NCBI GenBank assembly: GCA_025997215.1
Contig: BNUH01000010.1
Span: 1 to 60,948 of the forward strand
Direction: 5' to 3'
DNA from: Clostridia bacterium
GTDB taxonomy: Bacteria > Bacillota_A > Clostridia > Christensenellales > Aristaeellaceae
Length of the DNA stretch: 60,948 nucleotides
In this document: piece by piece, positions 44,000 to 52,412 of the stretch
Position numbering within the stretch: position 1 is the first letter of the stretch
Layout: each line of letters opens with the position of its first letter
Made by a program: the position numbers and the translations under genes
Notes under the pieces: model-generated
The model's database searches: none
Told to the model about the DNA's origin: nothing
The model's input: the letters and a program-made list of their open reading frames with translations, nothing else

Positions 44000-44007
44000 T
44001 GTAGCGG

Positions 44008-45711
44008 CTATAATTCTACCCGCGAATAACCTGTGCGCGCAGCACCTCTCAACAGCCAGATCGACACTACCACCAGCAGTATTGCGACAGGCCAAAACAC
44101 CATATAAACCACAAAAGCCGACATCTTAAGCCCAATAATCCCCGCCACCGCCAGCGCAATCAACGCGGCGGCATACAGGAACCCGAATAACATGCCAAGC
44201 ATACTATTCATGTTCTGCTTAATGGCCTCGGTCTGGTTGGTCCAATTCAGTTTCGGCCGGAGTATATCCACAATCAATTGGATTATAGTCGAGGGTACCA
44301 TCATGGGAATGCTAAGCGCGAACCCCGCCAGCAATCCCGGAGTTGGCACCTTCACCGCTACGCCCAGGCTCAAACACATGAGCAGCGCCATCACCCACGA
44401 CAGCAACAGCGGGAAAAAGGCCTTCGCCTCCGCTTGCGTCTCGAACGGCACCGGAGCGACCAGCGACCAAGCGAACATCCGCCCTTCCCTGGATACACAC
44501 GTGGACGCGGCCACATTCAGCGATCCGAATAGCACCGACAAACCCGCCGCAATCAACGCAATCATCCACGGATCGCTCATGAACCGACCGACGAAATCCA
44601 TCATCGCCGCCATGTCTGGATCACTCGATGTCCCGCCCGTGAGCATCACTACGAATAACATCACAGGCATAATTATTATAACCGTACATGTATTCATCAG
44701 ATAAATGGGCGTACGCAGCGTCAGCTTGGTGTCGCGCAGGAATATCGCCATTCTTGGCGACCGTTGGCGGAATGTGACGCCTTCCCATTTGACGGGCTTG
44801 GAGACAGTGTGAACCTCCATTTGCGCCGAGACCCCGCGTTGGTATATCCTTCCAGCAAGTAGCAGTGTTAATGCTATAAGTAACGCCGATAGCAGCAGCA
44901 GCCCCGCTAGATAACCCAACGCGCCAAATCCTTGAGTTGTTAGCGACCGCATGGCCAGCCACAGCGGTGGTATCCGTTGAGCGATCAGATCGAATAGATC
45001 GACCCGGCCCGCCAGCCAATCCATCATCGCATTGCCCGCGACTAGGCTGGGCAGCTTGGTTTGCAACCATATCTGCCCCCCCATGGAGACGACGAGTACC
45101 AGTATGCCTCCCACGACCGCCATCAGATCCCGCCGCCGCCACAGCGCGCCCCATCGCATCAGCGGCATCGTAATCAGCGCGGAGAGGATCAGCGGCAGCG
45201 ACAGCGCGCAGAGCCACACAACCACGGCCTTTACATAATAGAGCGCGCCGGCCTTGGTTAATACTCCATATATAATAAGTATCGGCCATATCAACGGAAT
45301 GGAGGTCGCCGCCTCACCCAGAAACGCCTGGCTCATCTTGACCGCGAATACCGTCTGCGATGACACGGGCAGCGCGGCCAGCGCCTCGGCATCCTTATTA
45401 AGGTACAGTATGCTTAACAACAATACTGTCCCCATAATGAGCGTGCCCACCATCGTGACCATCAGCCCGACGAATAGCAGCATATTGAGCATCCCGGCCG
45501 CGGCTATCGCCTTCGCAAAGTTATACATCAGCCAGATGTAGAATCCTTCGAACACTGTCAGCGAAACCACCGCCAACGCGCCCACCGAGACCCGTTTCCA
45601 CCATCCTTTGGGCCGGCCTTTCAAATCCTGTCGTAGTATGGATAAACCCAACCGCTGTCGCATCTGCATGGCGAGCAGTCGACCATAGCCGCGATACCCA
45701 TCATTCATCAT
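44008..45711 (-). CDS. ABC-2 type exporter permease, large
   Basis: A 567-residue integral membrane protein with about 12-14 hydrophobic segments in two halves. The N-terminus is basic (LGLSILRQDLKGRPKGWWKR). No soluble domain of note; the central RSPRMAIFLRDTKLTLRTPI stretch is a cytoplasmic loop between the halves. It overlaps the ATPase gene upstream by 11 bases, so the two make an exporter. The substrate is unknown. Repeat copy D follows its stop. Confidence 0.75.
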   Translation of the reverse strand: MMNDGYRGYGRLLAMQMRQRLGLSILRQDLKGRPKGWWKRVSVGALAVVSLTVFEGFYIWLMYNFAKAIAAAGMLNMLLFVGLMVTMVGTLIMGTVLLLSILYLNKDAEALAALPVSSQTVFAVKMSQAFLGEAATSIPLIWPILIIYGVLTKAGALYYVKAVVVWLCALSLPLILSALITMPLMRWGALWRRRDLMAVVGGILVLVVSMGGQIWLQTKLPSLVAGNAMMDWLAGRVDLFDLIAQRIPPLWLAMRSLTTQGFGALGYLAGLLLLSALLIALTLLLAGRIYQRGVSAQMEVHTVSKPVKWEGVTFRQRSPRMAIFLRDTKLTLRTPIYLMNTCTVIIIMPVMLFVVMLTGGTSSDPDMAAMMDFVGRFMSDPWMIALIAAGLSVLFGSLNVAASTCVSREGRMFAWSLVAPVPFETQAEAKAFFPLLLSWVMALLMCLSLGVAVKVPTPGLLAGFALSIPMMVPSTIIQLIVDILRPKLNWTNQTEAIKQNMNSMLGMLFGFLYAAALIALAVAGIIGLKMSAFVVYMVFWPVAILLVVVSIWLLRGAARTGYSRVEL

Positions 45712-46441
45712 AATCCGCCTCGTCGCCCGTCAATTCGAGGAACACCTTTTCCAGCGACAAGCCCTTTGCACCGCTGCGCAGTTCATCCAGCGTGCCGATG
45801 GCGATGAGTTTGCCATGTTGCAGTATACCTATTCTATCGCATAACCGTTCTGCGACATCAAGGACATGCGTTGAGAAGAATACGGTGTTCCCGGCGTCGC
45901 AGTGCGCGCGCATCTGCTGCTTGATCACGTGCGCGGCGTGCGGATCCAGCCCGACCATCGGTTCATCCAGTATCCACAACGGCGGAGTGTGGAGCAGCGC
46001 GCCGATCAGCGACAACTTCTGCTTCATGCCGCGCGAATAACCCTTGACGACCGACCGCAGCGCGCCGGACAGCTCGAACCGATCCGACAGAATACGTATC
46101 CGCTCCGACCGCGCTCCAGCCGGCACGCCGTACATATCCGCCATGAAGTTCAGATACTCCAGCCCCGACAGCCGATCGTACGCATCCTGCGCGTCGGGCA
46201 CGTACCCAATCTGGCGTTTAGCCGAGATGGGATCTTTATCCAGCGCGATGCCGTTGATGGTGATCCTGCCCTCATCCGGATTGAGTATCCCCGTGATCAG
46301 CTTGATCGTGGTCGTCTTGCCCGCGCCGTTCGGCCCCAGGAATCCGAACACCTCGCCGTCGCGTATGTCCATCGACAGCCCATCCACCGCGCGGACGCCG
46401 CCCTTCGCGTAGCGTTTGGAAACATTATCCAATATTAACAA
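45701..46441 (-). CDS. ABC exporter ATP-binding protein
   Basis: A 246-residue ATPase with Walker A GPNGAGKTTTIK, signature YSRGMKQKLS, Walker B LWILDEPMVGLD and switch His in FFSTHVLDVA. The profile is that of the CcmA/NatA-type exporters. GGAGG at the minus-strand start supports ATG 46441. It pairs with the membrane protein at 44008-45711. Confidence 0.9.
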   Translation of the reverse strand: MLILDNVSKRYAKGGVRAVDGLSMDIRDGEVFGFLGPNGAGKTTTIKLITGILNPDEGRITINGIALDKDPISAKRQIGYVPDAQDAYDRLSGLEYLNFMADMYGVPAGARSERIRILSDRFELSGALRSVVKGYSRGMKQKLSLIGALLHTPPLWILDEPMVGLDPHAAHVIKQQMRAHCDAGNTVFFSTHVLDVAERLCDRIGILQHGKLIAIGTLDELRSGAKGLSLEKVFLELTGDEADYDE

Positions 46442-46468
46442 GATGTAACCTCCTCATATTGTGTAATG

Positions 46469-47443
46469 TTAATCATCCGGACAGCCGTACCGAATCCTGT
46501 TCAACGCCCACAGCGCATGCTCGCGCACAGCCTCGCCTTCTGAATCGATCAACTTTTCCAGCGCGGGCTTGAATCCCGGTAAGCACACATTACCAGCCAT
46601 CAACGCAGCCATCGACTGCACTAAGTTCTGTCGGGCATAGTTCGCTCCAATAGCAGCGCCCAGAGCGTCCAACGTTTCCCGCGACGCCTCCAGCAGCGCC
46701 GACACCTTCAGCCAAGGCCAATCCTCCCGTTTGCGAGTAGGTATAACCTCCGGCTGTTTCGGACACACCGCCTGACAAACTTCGCAGCCAACCAGCCGCC
46801 GTCCCATCAGCCGGCGATATTCGACGGGCACGACGCGGCCATTCATGTGGAATCGAAGGCATTTGTTTATGTCGAACCAACCCTTGCCGTCCAACGCCCC
46901 GGTCGGACACGCCTGGACGCAGCGTCGGCAATCCAGGCAGTAGGCGTCGACGTCGGCCTTTTCAGGATTGCCACATGGTGTCGGCGCGTCGGGTTCGTAT
47001 GCCTCGTCGACGGCTAACACCTGAAGGCCGTGATGACTGCCGTGCTTTGGCGTGTACAGCAGCGTATTCATCCTGTAGACGCCCAAACCCGCGTAGAGCG
47101 CGGCGGTTTTCGTACGCGTAACCATGGGTTCCGCCTGCAAACCCGCCTCGCGCGCCCGCTCAACCCACTCGCCAGCGCGCGCGTGAATCTCGTTGCTGGC
47201 GAAATACCACGCGGCAATCTCGCCGGAAATGGACGATTCGTCCTCGTCCTTAGCGGCCGTGCCATCGTTTTCGCTCCAGCGGAAGCCCGGCGCGCTCATT
47301 ACGATCACCGACTTTGGTTCGAACGACGGCTTCTTATCCGGTCGAATGGGCAGCGGCAGCGCGTGTTCCGGCGCGATCACGCCCACCGAGGTGAACCCCA
47401 GTTCCGTCGCCCAACGCTCCAACGCCTCTCGCGATACCGACAT
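46469..47443 (-). CDS. QueG-like Fe-S protein (epoxyqueuosine reductase family)
   Basis: A 324-residue protein from ATG 47443 (GGAGGG spaced seven bases; the upstream ATG holds that site). CLDCRRCVQACPTGAL and CEVCQAVCPKQP are the two 4Fe-4S motifs of QueG, and the last 70 residues are HEAT-like. The catalytic region around KTAALYAGLGVYRMNTLLYT differs from typical QueG (AGLGWIGK), so reduction of epoxyqueuosine is possible but not certain; a related anaerobic reductase is an alternative. It is cobalamin-dependent in the true family. It lies just downstream of ligA. Confidence 0.65.
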   Translation of the reverse strand: MSVSREALERWATELGFTSVGVIAPEHALPLPIRPDKKPSFEPKSVIVMSAPGFRWSENDGTAAKDEDESSISGEIAAWYFASNEIHARAGEWVERAREAGLQAEPMVTRTKTAALYAGLGVYRMNTLLYTPKHGSHHGLQVLAVDEAYEPDAPTPCGNPEKADVDAYCLDCRRCVQACPTGALDGKGWFDINKCLRFHMNGRVVPVEYRRLMGRRLVGCEVCQAVCPKQPEVIPTRKREDWPWLKVSALLEASRETLDALGAAIGANYARQNLVQSMAALMAGNVCLPGFKPALEKLIDSEGEAVREHALWALNRIRYGCPDD

Positions 47444-47485
47444 CGTTATTCCCTCCAAACAATTATGACTGACGCTCCAGCCGCT

Positions 47486-49492
47486 TCATAGCTGTTGCGC
47501 CAATCGCTTCATTAGATATGCTTCATCCTCGACCCGGATGCCCAGCGTGCGGGCCTTCGCCAGCTTGCTCCCCGCCGCCTCGCCTGCTATGAGCAGCGTG
47601 GTTTTTTTTGACACCGAATCCGCCGTCCGACCGCCTGCCGAAACCACCGCGTCCTCGGCCTCTTTCCTGGACATTCCCGCCAGCGTCCCCGTTATCACAA
47701 CCGTTTCGCCTTGAAACGCGCCGCCCAAAACAGCCGCCTTCCGCTCGAACACCGGATCGATCCCGGCCAATTTCAAGTTATCCACAAGCCGGATATTCTC
47801 ATCCTGCTTAAAGAATTCTATAATACTCTCGGCTACGACGCCGCCAACGTCGTCGATGGTTATCAACGTATCAGCGTCAGCCTGGCGCAGTTCGCCAATC
47901 GACCCAAAGCGCTCGGCCAAATCTCGCGCAGTCTTGACGCCGATGTTCGGTATGCCCAGCGCGTACAGCGCGGCATTCAGCGGTCGGGATTTGCTGCGCT
48001 CGACAGCAGCCAGCAGATTCCCCGCGCGCTTCGGTCCCATGCCCGGCAATCCAACCAGCGCGTCCAATGTCAGGTTGTATAACTCATCCGGCGTCCGCAA
48101 CCCTACGGCGTCATACAGCAGTTCGGCTGTTTTCTCGCTGAACGCCTCAATGTCCATCGCGTCCCGCGATACGAAATGGCTCAACCGTGCGATCCGCTGC
48201 GGTCTGCAATCCCGGTTTTCGCAGAAGAGATGCGCGCCGCGCAGCTTGATCGGCGTGCCGCACGCCGGGCAGAACTCCGGCGCGGTTATCCCCTTTTCAT
48301 CCGGGAAAACTTCGTCCGTCCGGCCGAGTATCTCCGGGATCACGTCGCCTGAACGCCTCAGCCACACATCGCATCCGACCGTGACGCGCTTGCGCTCGAT
48401 ATCGCCCAGGTTGTTGAGCGTGGCCTTGCTGATCGTCACCCCAGCCAGATCGACAGGCTCCAGCCAGGCCAGCGGCGTGAGCTTCCCGGTGCGGCCCAGT
48501 TCCCATGTCACATCCTTGAGTTTTGTGACCGCTTCCTCCGCTTGGAACTTGAACGCCATCGCCCATCGCGGGAACTTATCCGTCGCGCCAAGCGCACTCC
48601 TCGTCCTCAACTCGCTAACCTTTACAACCGCGCCGTCGATCATGAAATCCAGCGACTCGCGCGTCGATTCCAAACGCCTTACCGCCGCGACCGCCTCATC
48701 TATCGACGCCGCCGTCTCGCAAACGGGACTGACGGGCAGCCGATTCGACCGCAGGAACTCCAGCATCCCCTGATGATCCGTGAACGGCATGCCCCGCCAC
48801 GCCGGGTTGGGATCATCCGGATTCGGTTCGACAAACCCCACCTGATAGCAGAATATGTCCAGCTTCCGGGCCGCCGTCACCGCCGGATCGAGATTGCGCA
48901 ACGCCCCGGCCGCAGCGTTGCGGGCATTCTTGAGCGGCACGTCCGCCGTGCGGTTGTACGCATTCAACGCCGAGAATCGCATGATCGTTTCGCCCTGCAC
49001 CTCCATCCGCCCCTGGAATGGGATGGACAGCGGCACCGCGCGGATCGTCCTGGCCTGCGGGAGGATCGCCTCGCCGACCATCCCGTTGCCGCGCGTGGCG
49101 GCCTGAATCAGCGTGCCGCCCTCGTAAGTCAGGTTGAGCGTCAACCCGTCCAGCTTATATTCCACCGTGAATTCGACGGGCGGTAACGCCTCCGCCGCGC
49201 TCATCCGCTCCACCCGCGCCGCCCATTCACGTAAACCCGTCTCCGACGTCGTCTTATCCAGACTCCAAAGCCGCGCGCGGTGAGTGTGCGGTTCAAACTG
49301 GGCTAATGGCTCGCCGCCGACGCGGTGTGTCGGACTGTCAGGCAGCGTCACGCCGGAAGCCTTCTCCATTTGAACCAGCTGGTCGTACAGCGCATCCCAC
49401 TCGGCATCCGGAATGGTCGGCGCATCCAGCGTGTAGTACGCATAACTGGTTTCGTTCAGCCGATCGACCAGTTCACGCATGGTCAGCGACAT
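47486..49492 (-). CDS. ligA: NAD-dependent DNA ligase LigA
   Basis: A 668-residue ligase from ATG 49492. Active-site lysine in EYKLDGLTL, NTP-binding and OB domains, zinc finger (CPACGTPIKLRG and CENRDC), helix-hairpin-helix region (LVGLPGMGPKRAGNLLAA) and C-terminal BRCT (VVITGTLAGMSRKEAEDAVV). It seals nicks in replication and repair. GGGGGAATTC precedes the start. The yerC-pcrA-ligA order is like that of Bacillus. Confidence 0.95.
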   Translation of the reverse strand: MSLTMRELVDRLNETSYAYYTLDAPTIPDAEWDALYDQLVQMEKASGVTLPDSPTHRVGGEPLAQFEPHTHRARLWSLDKTTSETGLREWAARVERMSAAEALPPVEFTVEYKLDGLTLNLTYEGGTLIQAATRGNGMVGEAILPQARTIRAVPLSIPFQGRMEVQGETIMRFSALNAYNRTADVPLKNARNAAAGALRNLDPAVTAARKLDIFCYQVGFVEPNPDDPNPAWRGMPFTDHQGMLEFLRSNRLPVSPVCETAASIDEAVAAVRRLESTRESLDFMIDGAVVKVSELRTRSALGATDKFPRWAMAFKFQAEEAVTKLKDVTWELGRTGKLTPLAWLEPVDLAGVTISKATLNNLGDIERKRVTVGCDVWLRRSGDVIPEILGRTDEVFPDEKGITAPEFCPACGTPIKLRGAHLFCENRDCRPQRIARLSHFVSRDAMDIEAFSEKTAELLYDAVGLRTPDELYNLTLDALVGLPGMGPKRAGNLLAAVERSKSRPLNAALYALGIPNIGVKTARDLAERFGSIGELRQADADTLITIDDVGGVVAESIIEFFKQDENIRLVDNLKLAGIDPVFERKAAVLGGAFQGETVVITGTLAGMSRKEAEDAVVSAGGRTADSVSKKTTLLIAGEAAGSKLAKARTLGIRVEDEAYLMKRLAQQL

Positions 49493-49594
49493 TATTGAAT
49501 TCCCCCGCAGTTTTCCTTGTACAATGGAATATTGTAACACAACATCTCAGAGTTGTCAATATAGAAAATTGGACTGAATTCTTGGTAAGAAATA

Positions 49595-49626
49595 CAAACC
49601 CCGCCGCCAGCTGGCAACGGGGTTTG
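49595..49626 (-). terminator. Terminator after pcrA
   Basis: CAAACCCCG and CGGGGTTTG form the outer stem with a small GCCAGCTGGC inner stem, followed on the minus strand by TATTTCTT. It separates pcrA from ligA. Confidence 0.55.
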
Positions 49627-49631
49627 CGACA

Positions 49632-51902
49632 CTACTCCGTAACCTTTATAATGGGCGCCATGGACGACACAAATTCCCTGACCCCATATGCCGCAAACTC
49701 AATCAGCACGCGGCTGTCGGTGCCCGTGCCCTTCAGCTCGACGACATTTCCCTCGCCGAATTTCTTGTGCAGCACCCGATCGCCCGGCTTGAACAGCATC
49801 ATGGCTGCTGCCTGTTCCGCGAACGCCCGGGCCGCCGACGGGCTGTAACCCTTCGACACGCCGGGGATATTCAGCACTCCCACCTTGCCCGTTTCCTTAG
49901 GGTTCGGCAGCGCTCGCAAACTCCGATGCGCCGCGGCCTGTTCCCTGGTGCGCACCTCCGGATTCCCCATGGGCGCCTTCTTGATGCCCGCCGCATCCTC
50001 GATCACGCGTTTGGGAACTTCGTCCAAAAATTGCGACGGATAACTGTGCTGTGTCTGGTTGTACAGCATCCGCTGTTCGGCATACGATAGGTACAGCCTA
50101 TTCTTAGCCCTTGTGAATCCGACGTAGCATAGCCGCCGCTCCTCCTCCAGCTTGCTGGGATCCTGCAGGCTCCTATTCGACGGGAATAATCCCTGCTCCA
50201 TCCCTACCAGGAACACATCGCCGAATTCGAGCCCTTTCGCGCTGTGGAGCGTCATCAGCGTTACGCTGCCGGGGCCTTCCTTCATCGAATCCAGGTCTGT
50301 CACTAGGGCGATGTTCTCCAGGTAACTCTCCAGCGTCGCGCCGTCTATCTTCTCGCCGAACTCCTTGGCCGCGCCCATGAATTCGTCAATATTCTGCAGC
50401 CGATCGCGCGCTTCCTCGGTATTCTCCTTCTCATATTGCGCTCGCAATCCGAAGTGTTCCGCAACCTCGGCGACAGCATCGCCGACATTCATGCCTTCCA
50501 CTTTGGTAATCATTTCCAATAATTCATTCCCGAAGTCCGATACGCTCTTGCGCGCCCTGGATGCGAGGGATTCGTGCGGCTCCAGCAGTGTGGTGAATAG
50601 GCTGGTGTCATTCTCGGTTGCGGCGCGCATGAGCTCCGCCACGGTCGCGTCGCCGATGGCGCGCCGGGGTGTGTTGATGATCCGCCGGAGCGACACGTCG
50701 TCGGCCGGATTCACCAGCACCCGCAGGTAGGCCACGACATCCCGCACTTCCTTGCGGTCGTAGAATCTGGGGCCGCCGTACACCCGGTAAGGAATCCCCG
50801 CGCGCACCAGCATTTCCTCCATGACGCGCGACTGTGCGTTGACCCGATACAGCGTCGCCATATCCCCGTACGGCATGCCGGATGCCCGCAGCCGCTGCAT
50901 CCTGTCGCACACCCACGCGGCCTCGGCGCGCTCGTCATACGCCTTGAATAGCGTTATCTTGTCGCCCTCGCCGCGGTCGGTCCACAGGGTTTTGTCCTTG
51001 CGGCTTAGGTTGTGGGCTATTACCTGGTTGGCCGCGTCCAGTATGCACTGGGTGGAGCGGTAATTCTGTTCTAATTTAATAACTTTAGTGTTCGGGAAAT
51101 CCTTCTCGAAGTCGAGGATATTCCGGATGTCCGCGCCGCGCCAGCCGTAGATCGATTGGTCGTCGTCGCCGACCACGCAGATATTCCCGCTGTGCGCGGC
51201 CAATAGCCGCACCAGCTGATACTGCGCCGCGTTGGTATCCTGATACTCATCGACGTGGATGTAGCGGAATCGCCGCTGGTAACTCTCCAGCACGGGCGGG
51301 TGATCCGCGAATAATTCCAGCGTCTTGATGAGCAGGTCGTCAAAGTCCAGAGCGTTGGCGGCCTTGAGCCGCTTCTCATATTCCACCATCAGGTCGTGGA
51401 TGGTTCGCCGCCGCTGGTCGTTGTCGCCCTTCTCCAGCCACTCCTTGGGAGAGATGAGCTTATTCTTAATGTCGGATAATGTCGAACGAATCTCCCGGAT
51501 CGGGTACGCCTTGTCGTCCAGGTTGTGACGCTTGAGCAGCTCCTTTACGACGCTGGACTGGTCGTCGTCGTCGTAGATGGTGAATGACCGCTTGTAGCCC
51601 AGCTTCTCGATGTCGCGCCGGAGAATCCGGGCGCAGCAGGCATGGAATGTCATGATCCAGGCCTCGGAGGCGTCGGATCCGGCCTGCGCGTCCACGCGCT
51701 CGCGCATCTCCCGCGCGGCCTTATTGGTGAATGTGATGGCCAATATCTCCCGTGCCGGGATGCCCCTTGCCAGGAGGTTCGCGATGCGGCAGGTAAGCGC
51801 GCTGGTTTTACCCGAGCCTGCGCCGGCCAGTATCAGCAGCGGCCCGTCGAATGTGGTTGCCGCCCGCGCCTGTTCGGGGTTTAACGCGCTGCGCTCTATC
51901 AT
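49632..51902 (-). CDS. pcrA: UvrD/Rep-type DNA helicase PcrA
   Basis: A 756-residue superfamily 1 helicase. Walker A AGAGSGKTSALTCRI, motif II VDEYQDTNAAQY, motif III CVVGDDDQSIYGWRGAD, motif IV KLEQNYRSTQ, and motifs V and VI (VTLMTLHSAKGLEF, YVGFTRAKNRLYLS) are all present. The C-terminal Tudor-like part is FKPGDRVLHKKFGEGNVVE. It unwinds DNA in repair and rolling-circle replication. The start overlaps yerC by ATGA. Confidence 0.96.
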   Translation of the reverse strand: MIERSALNPEQARAATTFDGPLLILAGAGSGKTSALTCRIANLLARGIPAREILAITFTNKAAREMRERVDAQAGSDASEAWIMTFHACCARILRRDIEKLGYKRSFTIYDDDDQSSVVKELLKRHNLDDKAYPIREIRSTLSDIKNKLISPKEWLEKGDNDQRRRTIHDLMVEYEKRLKAANALDFDDLLIKTLELFADHPPVLESYQRRFRYIHVDEYQDTNAAQYQLVRLLAAHSGNICVVGDDDQSIYGWRGADIRNILDFEKDFPNTKVIKLEQNYRSTQCILDAANQVIAHNLSRKDKTLWTDRGEGDKITLFKAYDERAEAAWVCDRMQRLRASGMPYGDMATLYRVNAQSRVMEEMLVRAGIPYRVYGGPRFYDRKEVRDVVAYLRVLVNPADDVSLRRIINTPRRAIGDATVAELMRAATENDTSLFTTLLEPHESLASRARKSVSDFGNELLEMITKVEGMNVGDAVAEVAEHFGLRAQYEKENTEEARDRLQNIDEFMGAAKEFGEKIDGATLESYLENIALVTDLDSMKEGPGSVTLMTLHSAKGLEFGDVFLVGMEQGLFPSNRSLQDPSKLEEERRLCYVGFTRAKNRLYLSYAEQRMLYNQTQHSYPSQFLDEVPKRVIEDAAGIKKAPMGNPEVRTREQAAAHRSLRALPNPKETGKVGVLNIPGVSKGYSPSAARAFAEQAAAMMLFKPGDRVLHKKFGEGNVVELKGTGTDSRVLIEFAAYGVREFVSSMAPIIKVTE

Positions 51903-52231
51903 GATTTGTCAATCCCTTTCGTCTCCGTGTGCTTGGTCTTGGGCGGTGTCGGGCCGAACATTGTCTCTAATACGAGCTTGTATCCATCCACGCCATACGC
52001 CAGCGAGCGATTGACGCGGCTGATCGTGGCCGAACTGACCCCTGATTCGCGCACGACCTCGATATATGTTTTCCCGTCATGCAGCATCTTGGCGACCGCC
52101 AGACGCTGGGCGATAGCGTTGACCTCGTTGACGGTAAGTATATCAGTCAGAAAGCGGCGGCAGATGTCGGGGTCGCTGATGCTGATCAACGTCTGGATCA
52201 GCAGATCCGGGATGTCATAAATAGCTTCCAT
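51899..52231 (-). CDS. yerC: YerC/TrpR-family DNA-binding protein
   Basis: A 110-residue member of the YerC/YecD TrpR-like family: CRRFLTDILTVNEVNAIAQR and TYIEVVRESGVSSATISRVN, the second being the helix-turn-helix. It overlaps pcrA by four bases, as in the Bacillus yerC-pcrA-ligA arrangement. The upstream 30 bases hold three GAGGTGT-like units with 10-bp spacing, giving repeated ribosome-site-like sequences. Confidence 0.88.
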   Translation of the reverse strand: MEAIYDIPDLLIQTLISISDPDICRRFLTDILTVNEVNAIAQRLAVAKMLHDGKTYIEVVRESGVSSATISRVNRSLAYGVDGYKLVLETMFGPTPPKTKHTETKGIDKS

Positions 52232-52280
52232 TGTACACCTCTATACACCTCTGCACACCTGGCCTTATCATTCCAGTACA

Positions 52281-52309
52281 ATTATAGCATAGTTTAACGA
52301 AAATGGAAA
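52281..52309 (-). promoter_or_regulatory. Sigma-A promoter for yerC-pcrA-ligA
   Basis: On the minus strand TTTCCA (52309-52304) and a perfect TATAAT (52286-52281) are 17 bases apart, 50 bases before the yerC ATG. Confidence 0.5.
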
Positions 52310-52412
52310 GTGCCGCGTGGATTGTTCCCAAAACCGACAGTCTCATCACCCGCCGACCCCGCACGCATAGGCTAGGCATAGACGGATATTTGTAGAGAAG
52401 GGTCGTGTGCAT